Shown: piece after piece, positions 26,692 to 36,343 of the stretch
Position numbering within the stretch: the first letter of the stretch is position 1
How the letters are laid out: each line of letters opens with the position of its first letter
Origin: Ktedonosporobacter rubrisoli
Lineage (GTDB): Bacteria > Chloroflexota > Ktedonobacteria > Ktedonobacterales > Ktedonobacteraceae
Reading direction: 5' to 3'
DNA length: 64,000 nucleotides
Assembly: GCF_004208415.1 (NCBI RefSeq)
Contig: NZ_CP035758.1
Location: forward strand, 6,820,001-6,884,000
Notes under the pieces: generated by a model
Seen by the model: only the letters and a program-made list of their open reading frames with translations
Told to the model about the DNA's origin: nothing
The model's database searches: none
Made by a program: the position numbers and the translations under genes

Positions 26692-28032
26692 TTATATGCG
26701 CATATTATTGATTACTCTATCAAGCGCCCTCTCCAGAACATTGTTCTCATTCTGCAACTCAATGGCCTGATATGCCAGAGCCATCGGCGTAATATCCTGA
26801 GCATCTAGCAATAAGCTTTTAGGATCGTAGATATTGGCCACCATTTCAGGCTGCACAGTACGTATCTCTGGTTGGCGTGCGAATGGTAAGCGTTCGGTCC
26901 AGGGAAAACGTTCAAGCTTCTCATAGATATCGGTCAAGGCCGCGCCTCCGCCCACAACATAAATCGCGGGGGGCAGCAGCTCGCCTTTCGCAAGTTCTTC
27001 AATCAGCAATTCTACGCTATCCATCCAGGTCTGGCATTCAGGCGCAAGAATTGTCTGTATCTCATCGCGGCTGTTCCCTTTAATCTCACCTTTACTATAG
27101 CCGATTTTCAGGCGTTCGGCATCTTTAACAGAAATACCCTTACTTGTGGCTATACGGCGCGTAAACGTCCTGCCGCCCAGAGCAAACATACGCGTCTCTT
27201 CAATGCCTCCCTGGCGCACAAGGGCAATATCGGTTGTGCCCCCACCAACATCAATGAAGATAGCGCCACTATCGGCACTGGCGTTGGTACTTAAGCAGCG
27301 CGCTAAAGCATACGGCTCCGCAACAATCGTCACCAGGGTAAGATCAAGTCCCTGGGCCACCGTCTCGATTGCCCCCAACTGCATGAGGGGAGCAAAGGCG
27401 CTAAAGACCGTGAGCGAGAAGTGGCGCCCACGAAAACCTATGGGGTTGGTGACTACCTGCCCATCGATACGAACAGAGATCACTGCAGCATTCGTCAGGC
27501 GAACCTCAATATTCTGGTAGCCAGTTTCCGCAGCAATGCGTTCGCGCGCACTCTTCAGCAGTTTTTGCTGCGCGCTGGTAATGAGGGCCTCCAGCTCTTC
27601 AGCGCTAATCGGCTTGGCCGGCTGCTGACGCTGCTTACTTATCGTTACAGAGCAGCCCTTAACCAACTCTCCGGCGATGCCGATGACAGCCGCAGGCGCA
27701 ATAGTGCCGCCGGCGGCCTGCTCGGCCTGGAGGAGCGCCTCGTTACAATTTGCAATGACGCCCGGAATATCCGTCACAACACCATCTGCTATATGGGAAT
27801 AGCTCTGGGGATGACGACCTACGCCCAATACCTCTGCCTGGTCTCCATGCACCTCAACGATGATAGCTTTTGCATAGGCAGTACCAATATCCAGCGCAGT
27901 GAAGAGTTGACGCTGACCATCTCCTTCAGGGTCCGGCAGATCGTCATACTCCCCATCCTCGCCAGGATAATACTCATTCTCTTCTTGTCTTCCCAATAGG
28001 CGGTCAAACAAACGTTGAAAGAGATTCCTCAT
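26692..28032 (-). CDS. FtsA-like actin-family ATPase
   Basis: A 446-residue protein of the actin/Hsp70 fold. The phosphate-1 motif is FTALDIGTAYAKAIIVEV, phosphate-2 is AIFIDVGGGTTDIALV and the adenosine motif is IYVVGGGAALTDIYEKL. An inserted SHS2-like segment (VRLTNAAVISVRIDGQVVTNPIGFRGRHFSL) is the mark of FtsA and PilM-like proteins. The first 40 residues are an amphipathic MRNLFQRLFDRLLGR helix, possibly membrane binding, followed by an acidic stretch. FtsA normally ends with the membrane helix; here it may be at the start instead. No ftsZ is nearby. It sits between alaS and the J-like gene. Confidence 0.82.
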   Translation of the reverse strand: MRNLFQRLFDRLLGRQEENEYYPGEDGEYDDLPDPEGDGQRQLFTALDIGTAYAKAIIVEVHGDQAEVLGVGRHPQSYSHIADGVVTDIPGVIANCNEALLQAEQAAGGTIAPAAVIGIAGELVKGCSVTISKQRQQPAKPISAEELEALITSAQQKLLKSARERIAAETGYQNIEVRLTNAAVISVRIDGQVVTNPIGFRGRHFSLTVFSAFAPLMQLGAIETVAQGLDLTLVTIVAEPYALARCLSTNASADSGAIFIDVGGGTTDIALVRQGGIEETRMFALGGRTFTRRIATSKGISVKDAERLKIGYSKGEIKGNSRDEIQTILAPECQTWMDSVELLIEELAKGELLPPAIYVVGGGAALTDIYEKLERFPWTERLPFARQPEIRTVQPEMVANIYDPKSLLLDAQDITPMALAYQAIELQNENNVLERALDRVINNMRI

Positions 28033-28155
28033 TTAATCTTTCCCAAATCTACTGATGCGCTACCAAACATTTGCCGGATAAGCTACTTTTGACACTCACC
28101 GCTGACTGCTGCATGTGTTGTATTTATAGCACAAAAACCGTATGACTGGCAAAAC

Positions 28156-30798
28156 TTACTTGAGCTTCTCTTTTACCAGCGCTGGCACAAGATCTAGGGC
28201 AGCCCCCAACTCGGCCTTGTTTTTGCCGCCACCCTGGGCCGATTCCGGTCGTCCACCGCCTTTTCCACCCAGGCGCGCGCCTACCGCCCCGGCGAGCTTG
28301 CCAGCATGTAAGCCACGCTTTGTCAAAGCAGCATCAACACTGACCTGAAGGGCAATGCGCTCGCCAAATGTTGCCGCCAGCACAACGACACCAGGCTGGC
28401 CAAGCTTGCTGCGCACTATATCGCCCATCTCGCGTAATACTTTATCATCTGGAGCATCCACGCTAGCAGCCACTACAGCGGCATCCGCAATCTGCAAGGC
28501 CTGCTGAGCTACCTGTTCAGCCTGGCGCTGAGCCTCCTCGCGTTGGTACTGAGCTATCTGGCGGCGCGCGGCTGCAAGATCCTGCAATACTTGCTCCACC
28601 CGTGTCTCCAGTCCATCCGGTTGGGTCTGTAGCTTTGTTGCCAGGCTCTCAACGGTGGCACTGCGGCCGCGCAGATAAGCTTCAGCCGCGCGCCCGGTCA
28701 GGGCCTCGATACGCCGAATACCGGCCGCCACGCTGGCCTCCTGGACGGTGATATAGATCCCGATCTGCCCGGTTGAGGCGCAATGAGTGCCACCGCACAG
28801 CTCAATGCTGCTGCCCATTGAGACCACGCGCACAAGGTCCTCATACTTCTCGCCGAAGAGGGCCATCGCGCCAGTCTCCATGGCATCTTGCAGCGGCATA
28901 ATGTTGGTCTGCACAGGAAAATCCGCCCGTATCCAGCGATTGATTTGCGTATCGATCTGGGCAAGATCTGAGGCGGTTAACGCGCGCGGGCTGGAGAAGT
29001 CGAAGCGCAAACGTTCGGGCTCTACTAGAGAGCCGCGCTGCTCGACCTGCGATCCTAGCAAATCGCGCAAGGCTTTGTGCAGCAGATGGGTCGCGCTGTG
29101 ATTGCGCATGGTATCCTCGCGTCGCTGGCCAATTACCTCGGCCTGGACGCTCTCACCAACGCGCAAGTGACCCTCATTCAATTGCCCATAGTGGACGATC
29201 AGGCCCTTCAAAGGCCGGCGCGTATCCTCAACCTTGAAGATTCCCAGCGGTCCGCTGAGATCGCCGCGATCGCCTATCTGGCCGCCGCTTTCGGCATAGA
29301 AGGGGGTCGAATCGAGCACGACGAGCGCCTGCTGAGGCGCGCTGATACTCTCTACCTCTTCACCGTTGACAACCAGAGCCACGACCTTACCGTTGCCGGT
29401 AACTCCGCTATAGCCGGTAAATTCGGTTGGCCCTACGCGCTGCAAGATCGCGGTTAAGGCGCGGTCGTCCTGAGCCTGCACAAAGGTGCTGGCCGAGCGG
29501 CTGCGCTCCTGCTGGCGCTGCATGGATTGCTCAAAGCCGGCAGTATCGACTGTAAAGCCCTGCTCGGCGGCTATCTCTTGCGTCAGTTCTACGGGGAAGC
29601 CATGCGTATCATACAGCTTAAAGACATCCTCACCCGGAATAACCTTTTGCTGGCGCAGCTTGAGAGTGGCAAGTAAATCGGAGAGCAGGGCCAGGCCCGT
29701 ATTGAGCGTCTGGCTAAACTTCTTCTCTTCAAGGCTCAAAATCTCGGCAATGCGCGCCCGCTGCGTACGCAGCTCGGTGTAATAATCGCCCATCAAGCCG
29801 GCCACAACATCGGTAGCCTCAGCCAGGAAGGCCTTGTCCAGGCCCAGCAGCTTGCCATGGCGTACGGCGCGGCGCAGGATACGGCGGAAAATGTAGCCTC
29901 GGCCTTCGTTGCTCGGCAAGACGCCATCGGCGGCCAGGAAGACCAGGGCTCGCACATGATCGGCAAGCACGCGTAGCGAAACATCTGTTTTAGCATCTCG
30001 GCCATAAGCTGTATGCGCGAGATCGGCAAAATAGTCGATAAGCGTGCGGAACATATCGGTATCAAAGACCGACTCCTTGCCCTGCAAGACCATCGTCAGG
30101 CGCTCCAGGCCCATGCCCGTATCAATATTGGGGCGCGGCAAGGGAGTGCGCGAACCGTCGAAGTCCTGATAATACTGCATAAAGACAAGGTTCCAGATCT
30201 CCAGGAAGCGCTCGCAATCGCAGCCCGGCTGGCAATCGGAGCGGCCGCAGCCATACTCAACGCCGCGATCGTAATAAATCTCGGAATCCGGTCCGCAGGG
30301 ACCAGATGCTCCCGGAGGTCCCCACCAGTTATCATCAAGGCGTACAATCGCCTCATCGGCGAAACCGGCAATCTCGCTCCAGAGCTTAGGAGCCTCGTTA
30401 TCCTCGGGATGCACAGTTGGGTGCAGACGCTCGGCCGGCAGTTGCACAACCCTTGTCAAAAACTCCCAGGCAAAGGTAATCGCCTCGCGCTTAAAGTAAT
30501 CACCTACCGAGAAATTGCCCAACATCTCAAAGAATGTCAGCGTGCGCTGATTGCCCACCTTATCAATATCCGTGGTGCGAAAACACTTCTGAGCAGATGT
30601 CAGGCGTATGGCCGGAGGAGTCTCACGCCCCAAAAAATAGGGGATCATCTGCTGCATCCCGGCAGTCGTAAGCAAGACAGTTGGATCATTGCGCGGCACC
30701 AAAGACGAGCTGGGCACCTTTAAATGACCTTTGCCAACAAAAAAATCAAGAAAACGCGCGCGTATCTCAGTACTTGTAAGTTTTATTTCAACAGACAC
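28156..30798 (-). CDS. alaS: Alanyl-tRNA synthetase
   Basis: An 880-residue class II synthetase charging tRNA-Ala. It starts at GTG 30798 with GAGGAGG 5 bases upstream. The aminoacylation domain opens with the usual RARFLDFFVGKGH and contains RNDPTVLLTTAGMQQMIPYF. An editing domain has SATHLLHKAL and CGGTHCASTGQIG, the zinc-type motifs. The C-terminal DHHA1-type part ends GGKGGGRPESAQGGGK. A cysteine-rich insert (CGRSDCQPGCDCERF) is seen in many AlaS. I looked for a T-box leader and did not find one. It begins the long minus-strand cluster. Confidence 0.97.
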   Translation of the reverse strand: MSVEIKLTSTEIRARFLDFFVGKGHLKVPSSSLVPRNDPTVLLTTAGMQQMIPYFLGRETPPAIRLTSAQKCFRTTDIDKVGNQRTLTFFEMLGNFSVGDYFKREAITFAWEFLTRVVQLPAERLHPTVHPEDNEAPKLWSEIAGFADEAIVRLDDNWWGPPGASGPCGPDSEIYYDRGVEYGCGRSDCQPGCDCERFLEIWNLVFMQYYQDFDGSRTPLPRPNIDTGMGLERLTMVLQGKESVFDTDMFRTLIDYFADLAHTAYGRDAKTDVSLRVLADHVRALVFLAADGVLPSNEGRGYIFRRILRRAVRHGKLLGLDKAFLAEATDVVAGLMGDYYTELRTQRARIAEILSLEEKKFSQTLNTGLALLSDLLATLKLRQQKVIPGEDVFKLYDTHGFPVELTQEIAAEQGFTVDTAGFEQSMQRQQERSRSASTFVQAQDDRALTAILQRVGPTEFTGYSGVTGNGKVVALVVNGEEVESISAPQQALVVLDSTPFYAESGGQIGDRGDLSGPLGIFKVEDTRRPLKGLIVHYGQLNEGHLRVGESVQAEVIGQRREDTMRNHSATHLLHKALRDLLGSQVEQRGSLVEPERLRFDFSSPRALTASDLAQIDTQINRWIRADFPVQTNIMPLQDAMETGAMALFGEKYEDLVRVVSMGSSIELCGGTHCASTGQIGIYITVQEASVAAGIRRIEALTGRAAEAYLRGRSATVESLATKLQTQPDGLETRVEQVLQDLAAARRQIAQYQREEAQRQAEQVAQQALQIADAAVVAASVDAPDDKVLREMGDIVRSKLGQPGVVVLAATFGERIALQVSVDAALTKRGLHAGKLAGAVGARLGGKGGGRPESAQGGGKNKAELGAALDLVPALVKEKLK

Positions 30799-31306
30799 AG
30801 CATCCTCCTCAAACAGGCAAAGCGACAGCAGAGGGACATCTATACTCTCTATATGTTAAGAGCAGGAGCGCTTCCTGGTGGCCGCTCTTCTTAGAATTGT
30901 TGTAATATAGACTCAACAAGGTTGCAGGTATCCACTAGATGGGTATCCCAATGCCAGAACCAACACAAACAAATATAAGGCCAGACAGCAGTATGTAGCA
31001 AGAGAGATGCTTGCCTTCAGGCGGCCGAGTTTCTGCTACGCTGCTCTTGTTCTTTACGATTATTGAGAACGGTTCTCACGGGTACGCCTGCCAGGTAGGG
31101 ACTTGCATGTGTCTGCTCAACACAGCCCATAGTCCCTTCAGCGAAGACTTAAGAAGACCTTGCCTGAGTCCGGGTCAGGTCCAGGCGTGTAAGACTACAT
31201 GCTCTCTTATGGCGTGCCCCAAATACGAATCATATCCCACCAACGTGGGGGCCTGACGCAGCGCATACATGCATGCGCATTATATCAGAGGAAAGGAAGC
31301 ATCGCA
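30799..31306. other. Divergent region between alaS and the kinase gene
   Basis: About 510 bases. AAGAGC...GCTCTT forms a possible hairpin in the alaS leader near 30859-30892. An 81-codon frame at 31011 is Cys-rich without a ribosome site and is not called. Confidence 0.4.
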
Positions 31307-31885
31307 ATGGACAGAGCGCAAACAAGGGAAGAATATAGAGATTCAGGACCATCCTGTCTCACCGTTGAAATACCTCAACGAACACTTGTCGTGCTCTGTG
31401 GCTCTGCTGGTTCCGGTAAAAGTACCTTTGCCCATAACCTGATCGCCAGGCACAAAAATCAAGGCCTCAAGCCTACAGTGATTGTTTCATCTGACCAGTG
31501 CCGCGCCATGATCAGCGATGACGAGGCCAACCAGTTTGTGAATCGCGATACGTTTGATCTCTTCCACTTTATCATTCATAAACGCATGTTTCAAGATCGC
31601 TTCACGATCGCCGATAGCACGGCCCTGCAGGTAGAAGCACGTCAGCGCCTCCTGGCCCTGGCTCAGCGCCACCACTATCATACCTGCCTTTTTATCTTTA
31701 ATATTCCTCCTGCCCTCTGCATACAGCGCGATCAGCAGCGCCAGCGCCTGGTTGGTGAGCAGGTCATCGCCTATCATACCAACCTGTTACAGCAGGCTTT
31801 GCTCGATGCTCCCAAAGAAAATTGGAACCAGTTGCACATCCTTGATGAGCATACTAAGGTAGAGCTGGCATTTCTCCCCAATTAG
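31307..31885 (+). CDS. P-loop polynucleotide-kinase-like ATPase
   Basis: A 192-residue protein of the AAA_33 group, the same fold as the kinase domain of bacterial Pnkp. The start at 31307 has GAGGAAAGGAAG before it; the frame extends upstream without support. Walker A is GSAGSGKST at about residue 33; the conserved SSDQCR follows, which in this group carries the Asp that activates the acceptor hydroxyl. A lid-type arginine pair lies in QRDQQRQRLVGEQVI. Substrate may be a nucleic acid end or a small molecule. A single free-standing domain, no phosphatase or ligase partner. Confidence 0.78.
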   Translation: MDRAQTREEYRDSGPSCLTVEIPQRTLVVLCGSAGSGKSTFAHNLIARHKNQGLKPTVIVSSDQCRAMISDDEANQFVNRDTFDLFHFIIHKRMFQDRFTIADSTALQVEARQRLLALAQRHHYHTCLFIFNIPPALCIQRDQQRQRLVGEQVIAYHTNLLQQALLDAPKENWNQLHILDEHTKVELAFLPN

Positions 31886-31995
31886 TGCGAAAATTAGGGA
31901 TAAGCACTTAGCATCAATGTACAACCCTTAGAAATATTTCGCGTAGATTCACTATAGCCAGGAATAATGGCAGTTTTGAAGGAGAGCAAGTACAG

Positions 31996-32463
31996 ATGAT
32001 GCAATATGATCAACAAAGTAACATCAACGAGGGGCGAACCCTTCCCGACGCCAGTACCGAGCCTGGCATCTCGCCTCGCTTCACTACCCCAATGGCTGCA
32101 ACTTATCGGCCACAGGATGCCTGGTTTGAGCGCTCCTTACACGGACTGGGTAGAGCTGTGGATCTTACCATCCGTAAGATTGGCCAGATTCTAGGTTTTG
32201 TGCTGGGGCTTCTGATCTTATCCCTTATTATTCGTTTTATCCTGATCTTCTTTGGCTTGACCAGTAGTCTGTTTTCCCAATGGATCTTCACCTTCACTGG
32301 CTATCTAATGATCCCGTTCGATAATATTCACGCGCCAATCCATTATAGCGGCTATCTCATTGATCTCTCGACAGTTATTGCCATCATCGCTTACGGAGTG
32401 GCCATCCTGATTATATGTCGTTTCCTGCAGATGCTCATCTCGCGCCCCTCGCGCATCTGGTGA
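31996..32463 (+). CDS. YggT-like membrane protein
   Basis: A 155-residue protein with AAGGAGAG before the ATG. The first 60 residues are polar. Then come two hydrophobic blocks, GQILGFVLGLLILSLIIRFILIFFG (about residues 67-91) and LSTVIAIIAYGVAILIICRFLQML near the end, with the conserved middle segment WIFTFTGYLMIPFDNI. That layout fits YggT-type proteins, which affect cell-shape or osmotic tolerance in other bacteria. It is short, ends soon after the last helix and stands alone. Confidence 0.6.
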   Translation: MMQYDQQSNINEGRTLPDASTEPGISPRFTTPMAATYRPQDAWFERSLHGLGRAVDLTIRKIGQILGFVLGLLILSLIIRFILIFFGLTSSLFSQWIFTFTGYLMIPFDNIHAPIHYSGYLIDLSTVIAIIAYGVAILIICRFLQMLISRPSRIW

Positions 32464-32615
32464 GGATTTGCCTGGATAGCCTTGCCCCAACAATTGACCT
32501 TTTTGTGGCGATCGGGTAGACTAATTCTCGCCGCAGAGCACAGCCACAGCGCGCAAGAACCGCTTGCCAGGGCTCTGCGGCAAGAAGCGTGCACAGCCGC
32601 AGAAAGGTTTTTTTA

Positions 32616-33611
32616 ATGAACAACTCGGCATACTGGAAACGCCAGGGCCTCCAGTTTCCCTCTCCCTTTGATACAGTCTTCTTTGATGTTGATGGGGTGC
32701 TCATCCGAACCATCGATTCATTCCATGCTACCGATATCGCCGTTGCAGAATATATAGCTGGCACTATTTGTGGCCTCGATTGGGGACAGAGCGAGGGCAA
32801 AGCCCTGGTCACCCTTAAGGATGTGGATGCCTTTAAGCGCGCTGGCGGCTATAACAATGACTGGGATATGTGTTATCTGCTCTCGGCACTCTTCACAGCT
32901 AAACTGCGCGAATGGCGGGGCAGCTCGTTAGCCGAACGCAGCATACAGGAGTGGGCCGAGATCTCGCGCAGCGCTAATTTAGAGGGCCACGGGGGCCGTG
33001 AATGGGTTGATACTGTCGTCCCAGCCAGCGCGCGCCAGGATTATCAGTTCGTTGGCGAGCTCTATCATGAATGCTACTGGGGAGCCGCTGAGCTGGAGAA
33101 GCGCTTCGGCCACAAACCCCGCTACTTGCCCGATGCGCCGGGCTTCGTCCATACAGAGAGCATGCTCTATGCTCCGGATTTTCCTGCCAGATTGCGTCAG
33201 GCCGGCATCCAGCACCTGGGCATTATTACGGGTCGCGTCGGTCCCGAGGTTGATAGCGCGCTAGAACATATGGAAGCCTATAGCGGCCAGGCCTGGTGGG
33301 ATGTTGTGGTCTCAGCTGATCTCTATGCTAAACCGGACCCACGCGCTTTACGCGTGGCGATCGCCGAGGTAAAGGCCACTGGCGGGCTCTTCATCGGCGA
33401 TACTGCCGACGACCACGACCTGGTTCACAATTACCGCGCTACTCAAAGCGCTGCTGAACCCGGCATCCTCGCGGTTGTGCTGATTAATGAGGAAAAAGAC
33501 GCTGCGATTTATCAACAGCGCGGGGCGGATTTCATAGTGCAAGAGGTAGAAGATGTCCTCTGGTGCCTGCCAGAAGCTGACAGACACCAGGCCTCGCTGA
33601 GTGAAACTTAG
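32616..33611 (+). CDS. HAD-superfamily hydrolase
   Basis: A 331-residue HAD enzyme; I chose the ATG at 32616 because AGAAAGG is 9 bases upstream. Motif I is FFDVDGVLIRT with both catalytic aspartates, motif II is a Thr in LGIITGRVG, motif III a Lys in DLYAKPDPRAL, and motif IV the acidic pair in GLFIGDTADDHD. A large helical cap (residues 40-180) with WDMCYLLSAL and many acidic residues is inserted after motif I. This arrangement resembles the HAD-IA subfamily proteins annotated near histidinol-phosphate genes, but no histidine gene is nearby. Substrate unknown. Confidence 0.82.
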   Translation: MNNSAYWKRQGLQFPSPFDTVFFDVDGVLIRTIDSFHATDIAVAEYIAGTICGLDWGQSEGKALVTLKDVDAFKRAGGYNNDWDMCYLLSALFTAKLREWRGSSLAERSIQEWAEISRSANLEGHGGREWVDTVVPASARQDYQFVGELYHECYWGAAELEKRFGHKPRYLPDAPGFVHTESMLYAPDFPARLRQAGIQHLGIITGRVGPEVDSALEHMEAYSGQAWWDVVVSADLYAKPDPRALRVAIAEVKATGGLFIGDTADDHDLVHNYRATQSAAEPGILAVVLINEEKDAAIYQQRGADFIVQEVEDVLWCLPEADRHQASLSET

Positions 33612-33662
33612 CGGCGCCCTCTCAGTTGCACGCTTAACTCTTCAGTAAAGAGCTTTCGCAGC

Positions 33663-34145
33663 TCAGGAGAGGTCTTGCTGGCGCTGCTGTCCCTCATCGA
33701 TCAAGCTCACGAGGAACTGTAGCTTCTTAATTGTGTGCTCGACATTGCGCTTGTTGCGTTCGTAGCCATCAGGCGCGAGCTGTTGAAACCAGGTACGAAT
33801 GTCATCTTCAGTAATATCGTACCACTTGGCATCGGCCTGAAGGCGCAAATACACGCGCATCTGGGGATCTTGTTTCTTACGCGCTGGCTTCTGAGTCGCT
33901 TCACCCGCGCTCTCGCGCTCATCGGCCTCCACAGCCTCGGCCAGTTCGGTTGCTGGATGCAGCTCGGCATCCAGCGCCGCGATATCTGAAAGGCGGTAAA
34001 AAGCATCGCGCCCCACGCCTCGTAACGGCTTGATCCGTCCATCCTTTGCCCATTGCTCAAGCGTTATACGATCAATGCCCAACCGTCGTGCTGCCTCGCC
34101 CGCATCCACAAAGGCAAAGCGACCACCACCGGGTTTGCTTACCAT
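33663..34145 (-). CDS. Helix-turn-helix protein (MerR/excisionase type)
   Basis: A 160-residue DNA-binding protein. The first 60 residues contain AGEAARRLGIDRITLEQWAKDGRIKPLRGVGRDAFYRLSDIAAL, the typical winged-helix pattern of the excisionase/MerR N-terminal class. A charged linker follows and the C-terminal part (VYLRLQADAKWYDITEDDIRTWFQQL) is helical with a dimer-forming look. No ligand-binding site is evident. The start is ATG 34145 with GAGAGAAG upstream. Target unknown; the neighbouring HK gene does not appear co-transcribed because the strands diverge. Confidence 0.75.
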   Translation of the reverse strand: MVSKPGGGRFAFVDAGEAARRLGIDRITLEQWAKDGRIKPLRGVGRDAFYRLSDIAALDAELHPATELAEAVEADERESAGEATQKPARKKQDPQMRVYLRLQADAKWYDITEDDIRTWFQQLAPDGYERNKRNVEHTIKKLQFLVSLIDEGQQRQQDLS

Positions 34146-34476
34146 TTTCTTCTCTCTTTCAAGCAAAAATTATTCCTGACGCATGCTTCGCGTCCTTATA
34201 CTCAAGTCTTTTATGATTCCTCTCCCCTATTATATCGCAGGCCAGCCGGCTATTTATTCCTGGCACAAAAATCTCTCAATGTGCCCCAAACTCTGCGGTA
34301 GCAGAAACAGAGAATAGCGTCTATAGCTTAGTTTATAGTCGGGATTTGGCCATGCGTCGAATAAATATAGCAAAGGTAGCAAATTATGTAGTATATATGT
34401 TAGAATATTTAGTGCTACAAGTCAGTACAATTTTTACAAGTGTCTTTGTCGACTTTTTCTGTGTGCCTGGTTAGGA
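34146..34476. other. Intergenic region, no gene seen
   Basis: About 330 AT-rich bases between divergent genes. It should hold both promoters but I cannot point to a clear one. Confidence 0.4.
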
Positions 34477-35796
34477 ATGATGGGAAGAAAGGGAAAAGGG
34501 ATGTACGACAGCAACCTCACTGCGAGAAAGGCACTCAACATGCATGATCTAATTCTGCAGAAAGTATCACACACATGCCATGCAATTATAACGAAAGGGC
34601 TCAATTTATGTAATCTTATTACCTGGCCCTGGCCGCGCAAGTTACTTTATTTGGCCTTTCCCTTGCGCCTGGGCATGTGCCTGCTCTGCTTTCCTCTTTG
34701 CGTTTTTATTTATCTCTGGTATCTTCCAACAGCTTATAGTATCCTTCTGACCCTCCCCATGGGTCTGGCCTCGTGGCTATTTAGCAAACGAGGAGCGTGT
34801 GCCTGCTTTTTTGGCTATCTCAGCATCCAGATTATGTATAATTTGTTCTTGTTTGGAAGGGAGCTCTGGCCCCCTACCAGCGTCTTTTCCTTGCTCAGCA
34901 ATGCAGCAGTCCTATTTGTCGAAGGGAGCGCGATGGTCTCTCTACGCTATTTGTTGTCAGCCGAGGAACAGGCCCGCCTGCGCGCCGAACAAGGAGAACA
35001 GCAAGCAGCGCTGGCCTATGAGCAGCAGCGGCAGCTCTACCAACTCAAGAGTCAGTTTATTCTTAACGTTAACCATGAGTTGCGCACGCCACTCACCGCC
35101 GCTTCCGGCTATCTTGAGATGCTGCAGCTGCTCTTAGAGGAGAACGGCCATCTAGAGCGAACAAAACATGGGGAATATCTCAACAGCGCGCTACGCTACT
35201 GCGAAGAGTTGCAGGCGCTGGTAAACAATGTTCTGCAAACCATCGAGATTGGCAGCGATAGAACGCCGCTCAAATTAGAGCAACTCGCCGTAGCCGAGAC
35301 GGTCCACGAGGTGCTCGAACGCTTCGATATTTTCAGGCGCCACCGCTGCCGCATTCATCTCGATATCGCCGAGCATCTCTACATCTGGGCCAACGCCCAA
35401 TGTCTCCATCACGTTCTGTACAATCTGATCTCTAACGCCATTAAATATGCACCGGAAGTAGCACCTATCGTCATAGGCGCCTGGCAAAGGCACGACACAC
35501 CCCAATTCGTTTGCATCTACGTACGCGACTATGGTCCAGGCATCCCGCATGAAGAACTTCCGCTGCTCTTTGGCCAATTTGTCAGGCTGCAGCGAGATCT
35601 AGCCGGCACAGTGCGCGGCACAGGATTGGGGCTCTATATCAGTAAGCATCTCATAGAAGCGATGGGAGGTCAGATCTGGGTAGAGAGTACTGGTGTTCCC
35701 GAAGAAGGCAGCGTCTTTTTCTTTACCTTACGCAACGCCTTCCCTCAGGTCCTCAAAGAGCGCATCCCGCTTACGGGCGCATACGATAAAACATGA
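34477..35796 (+). CDS. Sensor histidine kinase
   Basis: A 439-residue membrane histidine kinase. Residues about 45-165 hold four hydrophobic helices, followed by a coiled coil (AEEQARLRAEQGEQQAALAYEQQ). The H box LNVNHELRTPLTAASGYLE has the phospho-acceptor His. The catalytic domain shows the N box LISNAIKYAPEV, the G1 box DYGPGIP and the G2 box RGTGLGLYISKHLIEAMGGQI. All kinase residues are intact. ATG 34477 is the longest start; ATG 34501, preceded by GGGAAAAGGG, may be better. No response regulator adjoins; the gene converges on rsmD with a 26-base overlap of the 3' ends. Confidence 0.9.
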   Translation: MMGRKGKGMYDSNLTARKALNMHDLILQKVSHTCHAIITKGLNLCNLITWPWPRKLLYLAFPLRLGMCLLCFPLCVFIYLWYLPTAYSILLTLPMGLASWLFSKRGACACFFGYLSIQIMYNLFLFGRELWPPTSVFSLLSNAAVLFVEGSAMVSLRYLLSAEEQARLRAEQGEQQAALAYEQQRQLYQLKSQFILNVNHELRTPLTAASGYLEMLQLLLEENGHLERTKHGEYLNSALRYCEELQALVNNVLQTIEIGSDRTPLKLEQLAVAETVHEVLERFDIFRRHRCRIHLDIAEHLYIWANAQCLHHVLYNLISNAIKYAPEVAPIVIGAWQRHDTPQFVCIYVRDYGPGIPHEELPLLFGQFVRLQRDLAGTVRGTGLGLYISKHLIEAMGGQIWVESTGVPEEGSVFFFTLRNAFPQVLKERIPLTGAYDKT

Positions 35797-36343
35797 GCAG
35801 CGTACTTCCATAGCGACGTTCATCGCTAAGCACCAGGCGCTGGCAGGTCACGGCCGCTACGCCTGGTCGCTCTTTGGGGTAGATCTGGACAATCACCAAT
35901 CCCTCTTCGCTCAACAGAGGTGAGCTATCGAGCAGTTCCAGAGCACGCGCGGCAAGTTCCTGATATTGAGGAGGAGCCACATAGATAATATCGTAGCGTC
36001 GCTCTGGCGCTGGAAGCTGGGCCTGAGCCTGCAAAAATTTGAAGGCATCTCCGCGCAGGGTTTCCGCGCGATCCGCCAGGCCGGTAATCTGCAGGTTCTC
36101 CCTGATCACTTTAAGCACCTTATAGTTCATCTCAATAAAGGTTGCCTGTGCCGCGCCCCGACTGAGCGCCTCAATGCCTACGCTGCCCGTCCCGGCAAAA
36201 AGATCAAGAAAGCGCGCCTCCTCAACCTCGGTTGAGAGAATATCAAAGAGCGCAGTCTTCACGCGATCAATGATGGGCCGCGTGCCCATAGTCTTGGGCG
36301 CTTTTAAGCGTCGCCCCTTAGCCTCACCTGTTACCACGCGCAT
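35771..36343 (-). CDS. rsmD: 16S rRNA (guanine966-N2)-methyltransferase RsmD-type
   Basis: A 190-residue SAM-dependent methyltransferase. The start is ATG 36343 with GAGGAGG 7 bases upstream. MRVVTGEAKGRRLKAPKTMGTRPIIDRVKTALFDIL is the normal RsmD opening, given here only as a pattern across residues 1-36. Motif I is DLFAGTGSVGIEALSRGA. Motif IV, usually DPPY or DPPF, reads VAPPQY, so the motif Asp is Ala. The rest of the fold is normal. It overlaps the preceding gene by 20 bases. Modification of G966 tunes translation initiation. Confidence 0.85.
   Translation of the reverse strand: MRVVTGEAKGRRLKAPKTMGTRPIIDRVKTALFDILSTEVEEARFLDLFAGTGSVGIEALSRGAAQATFIEMNYKVLKVIRENLQITGLADRAETLRGDAFKFLQAQAQLPAPERRYDIIYVAPPQYQELAARALELLDSSPLLSEEGLVIVQIYPKERPGVAAVTCQRLVLSDERRYGSTLLMFYRMRP

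Noticed and set aside
30799..31000. T-box leader for alaS
   Set aside because: No T-box core sequence was found on the minus strand.
31011..31256. 81-codon frame between alaS and the kinase
   Set aside because: Cys-rich, no initiation signal.
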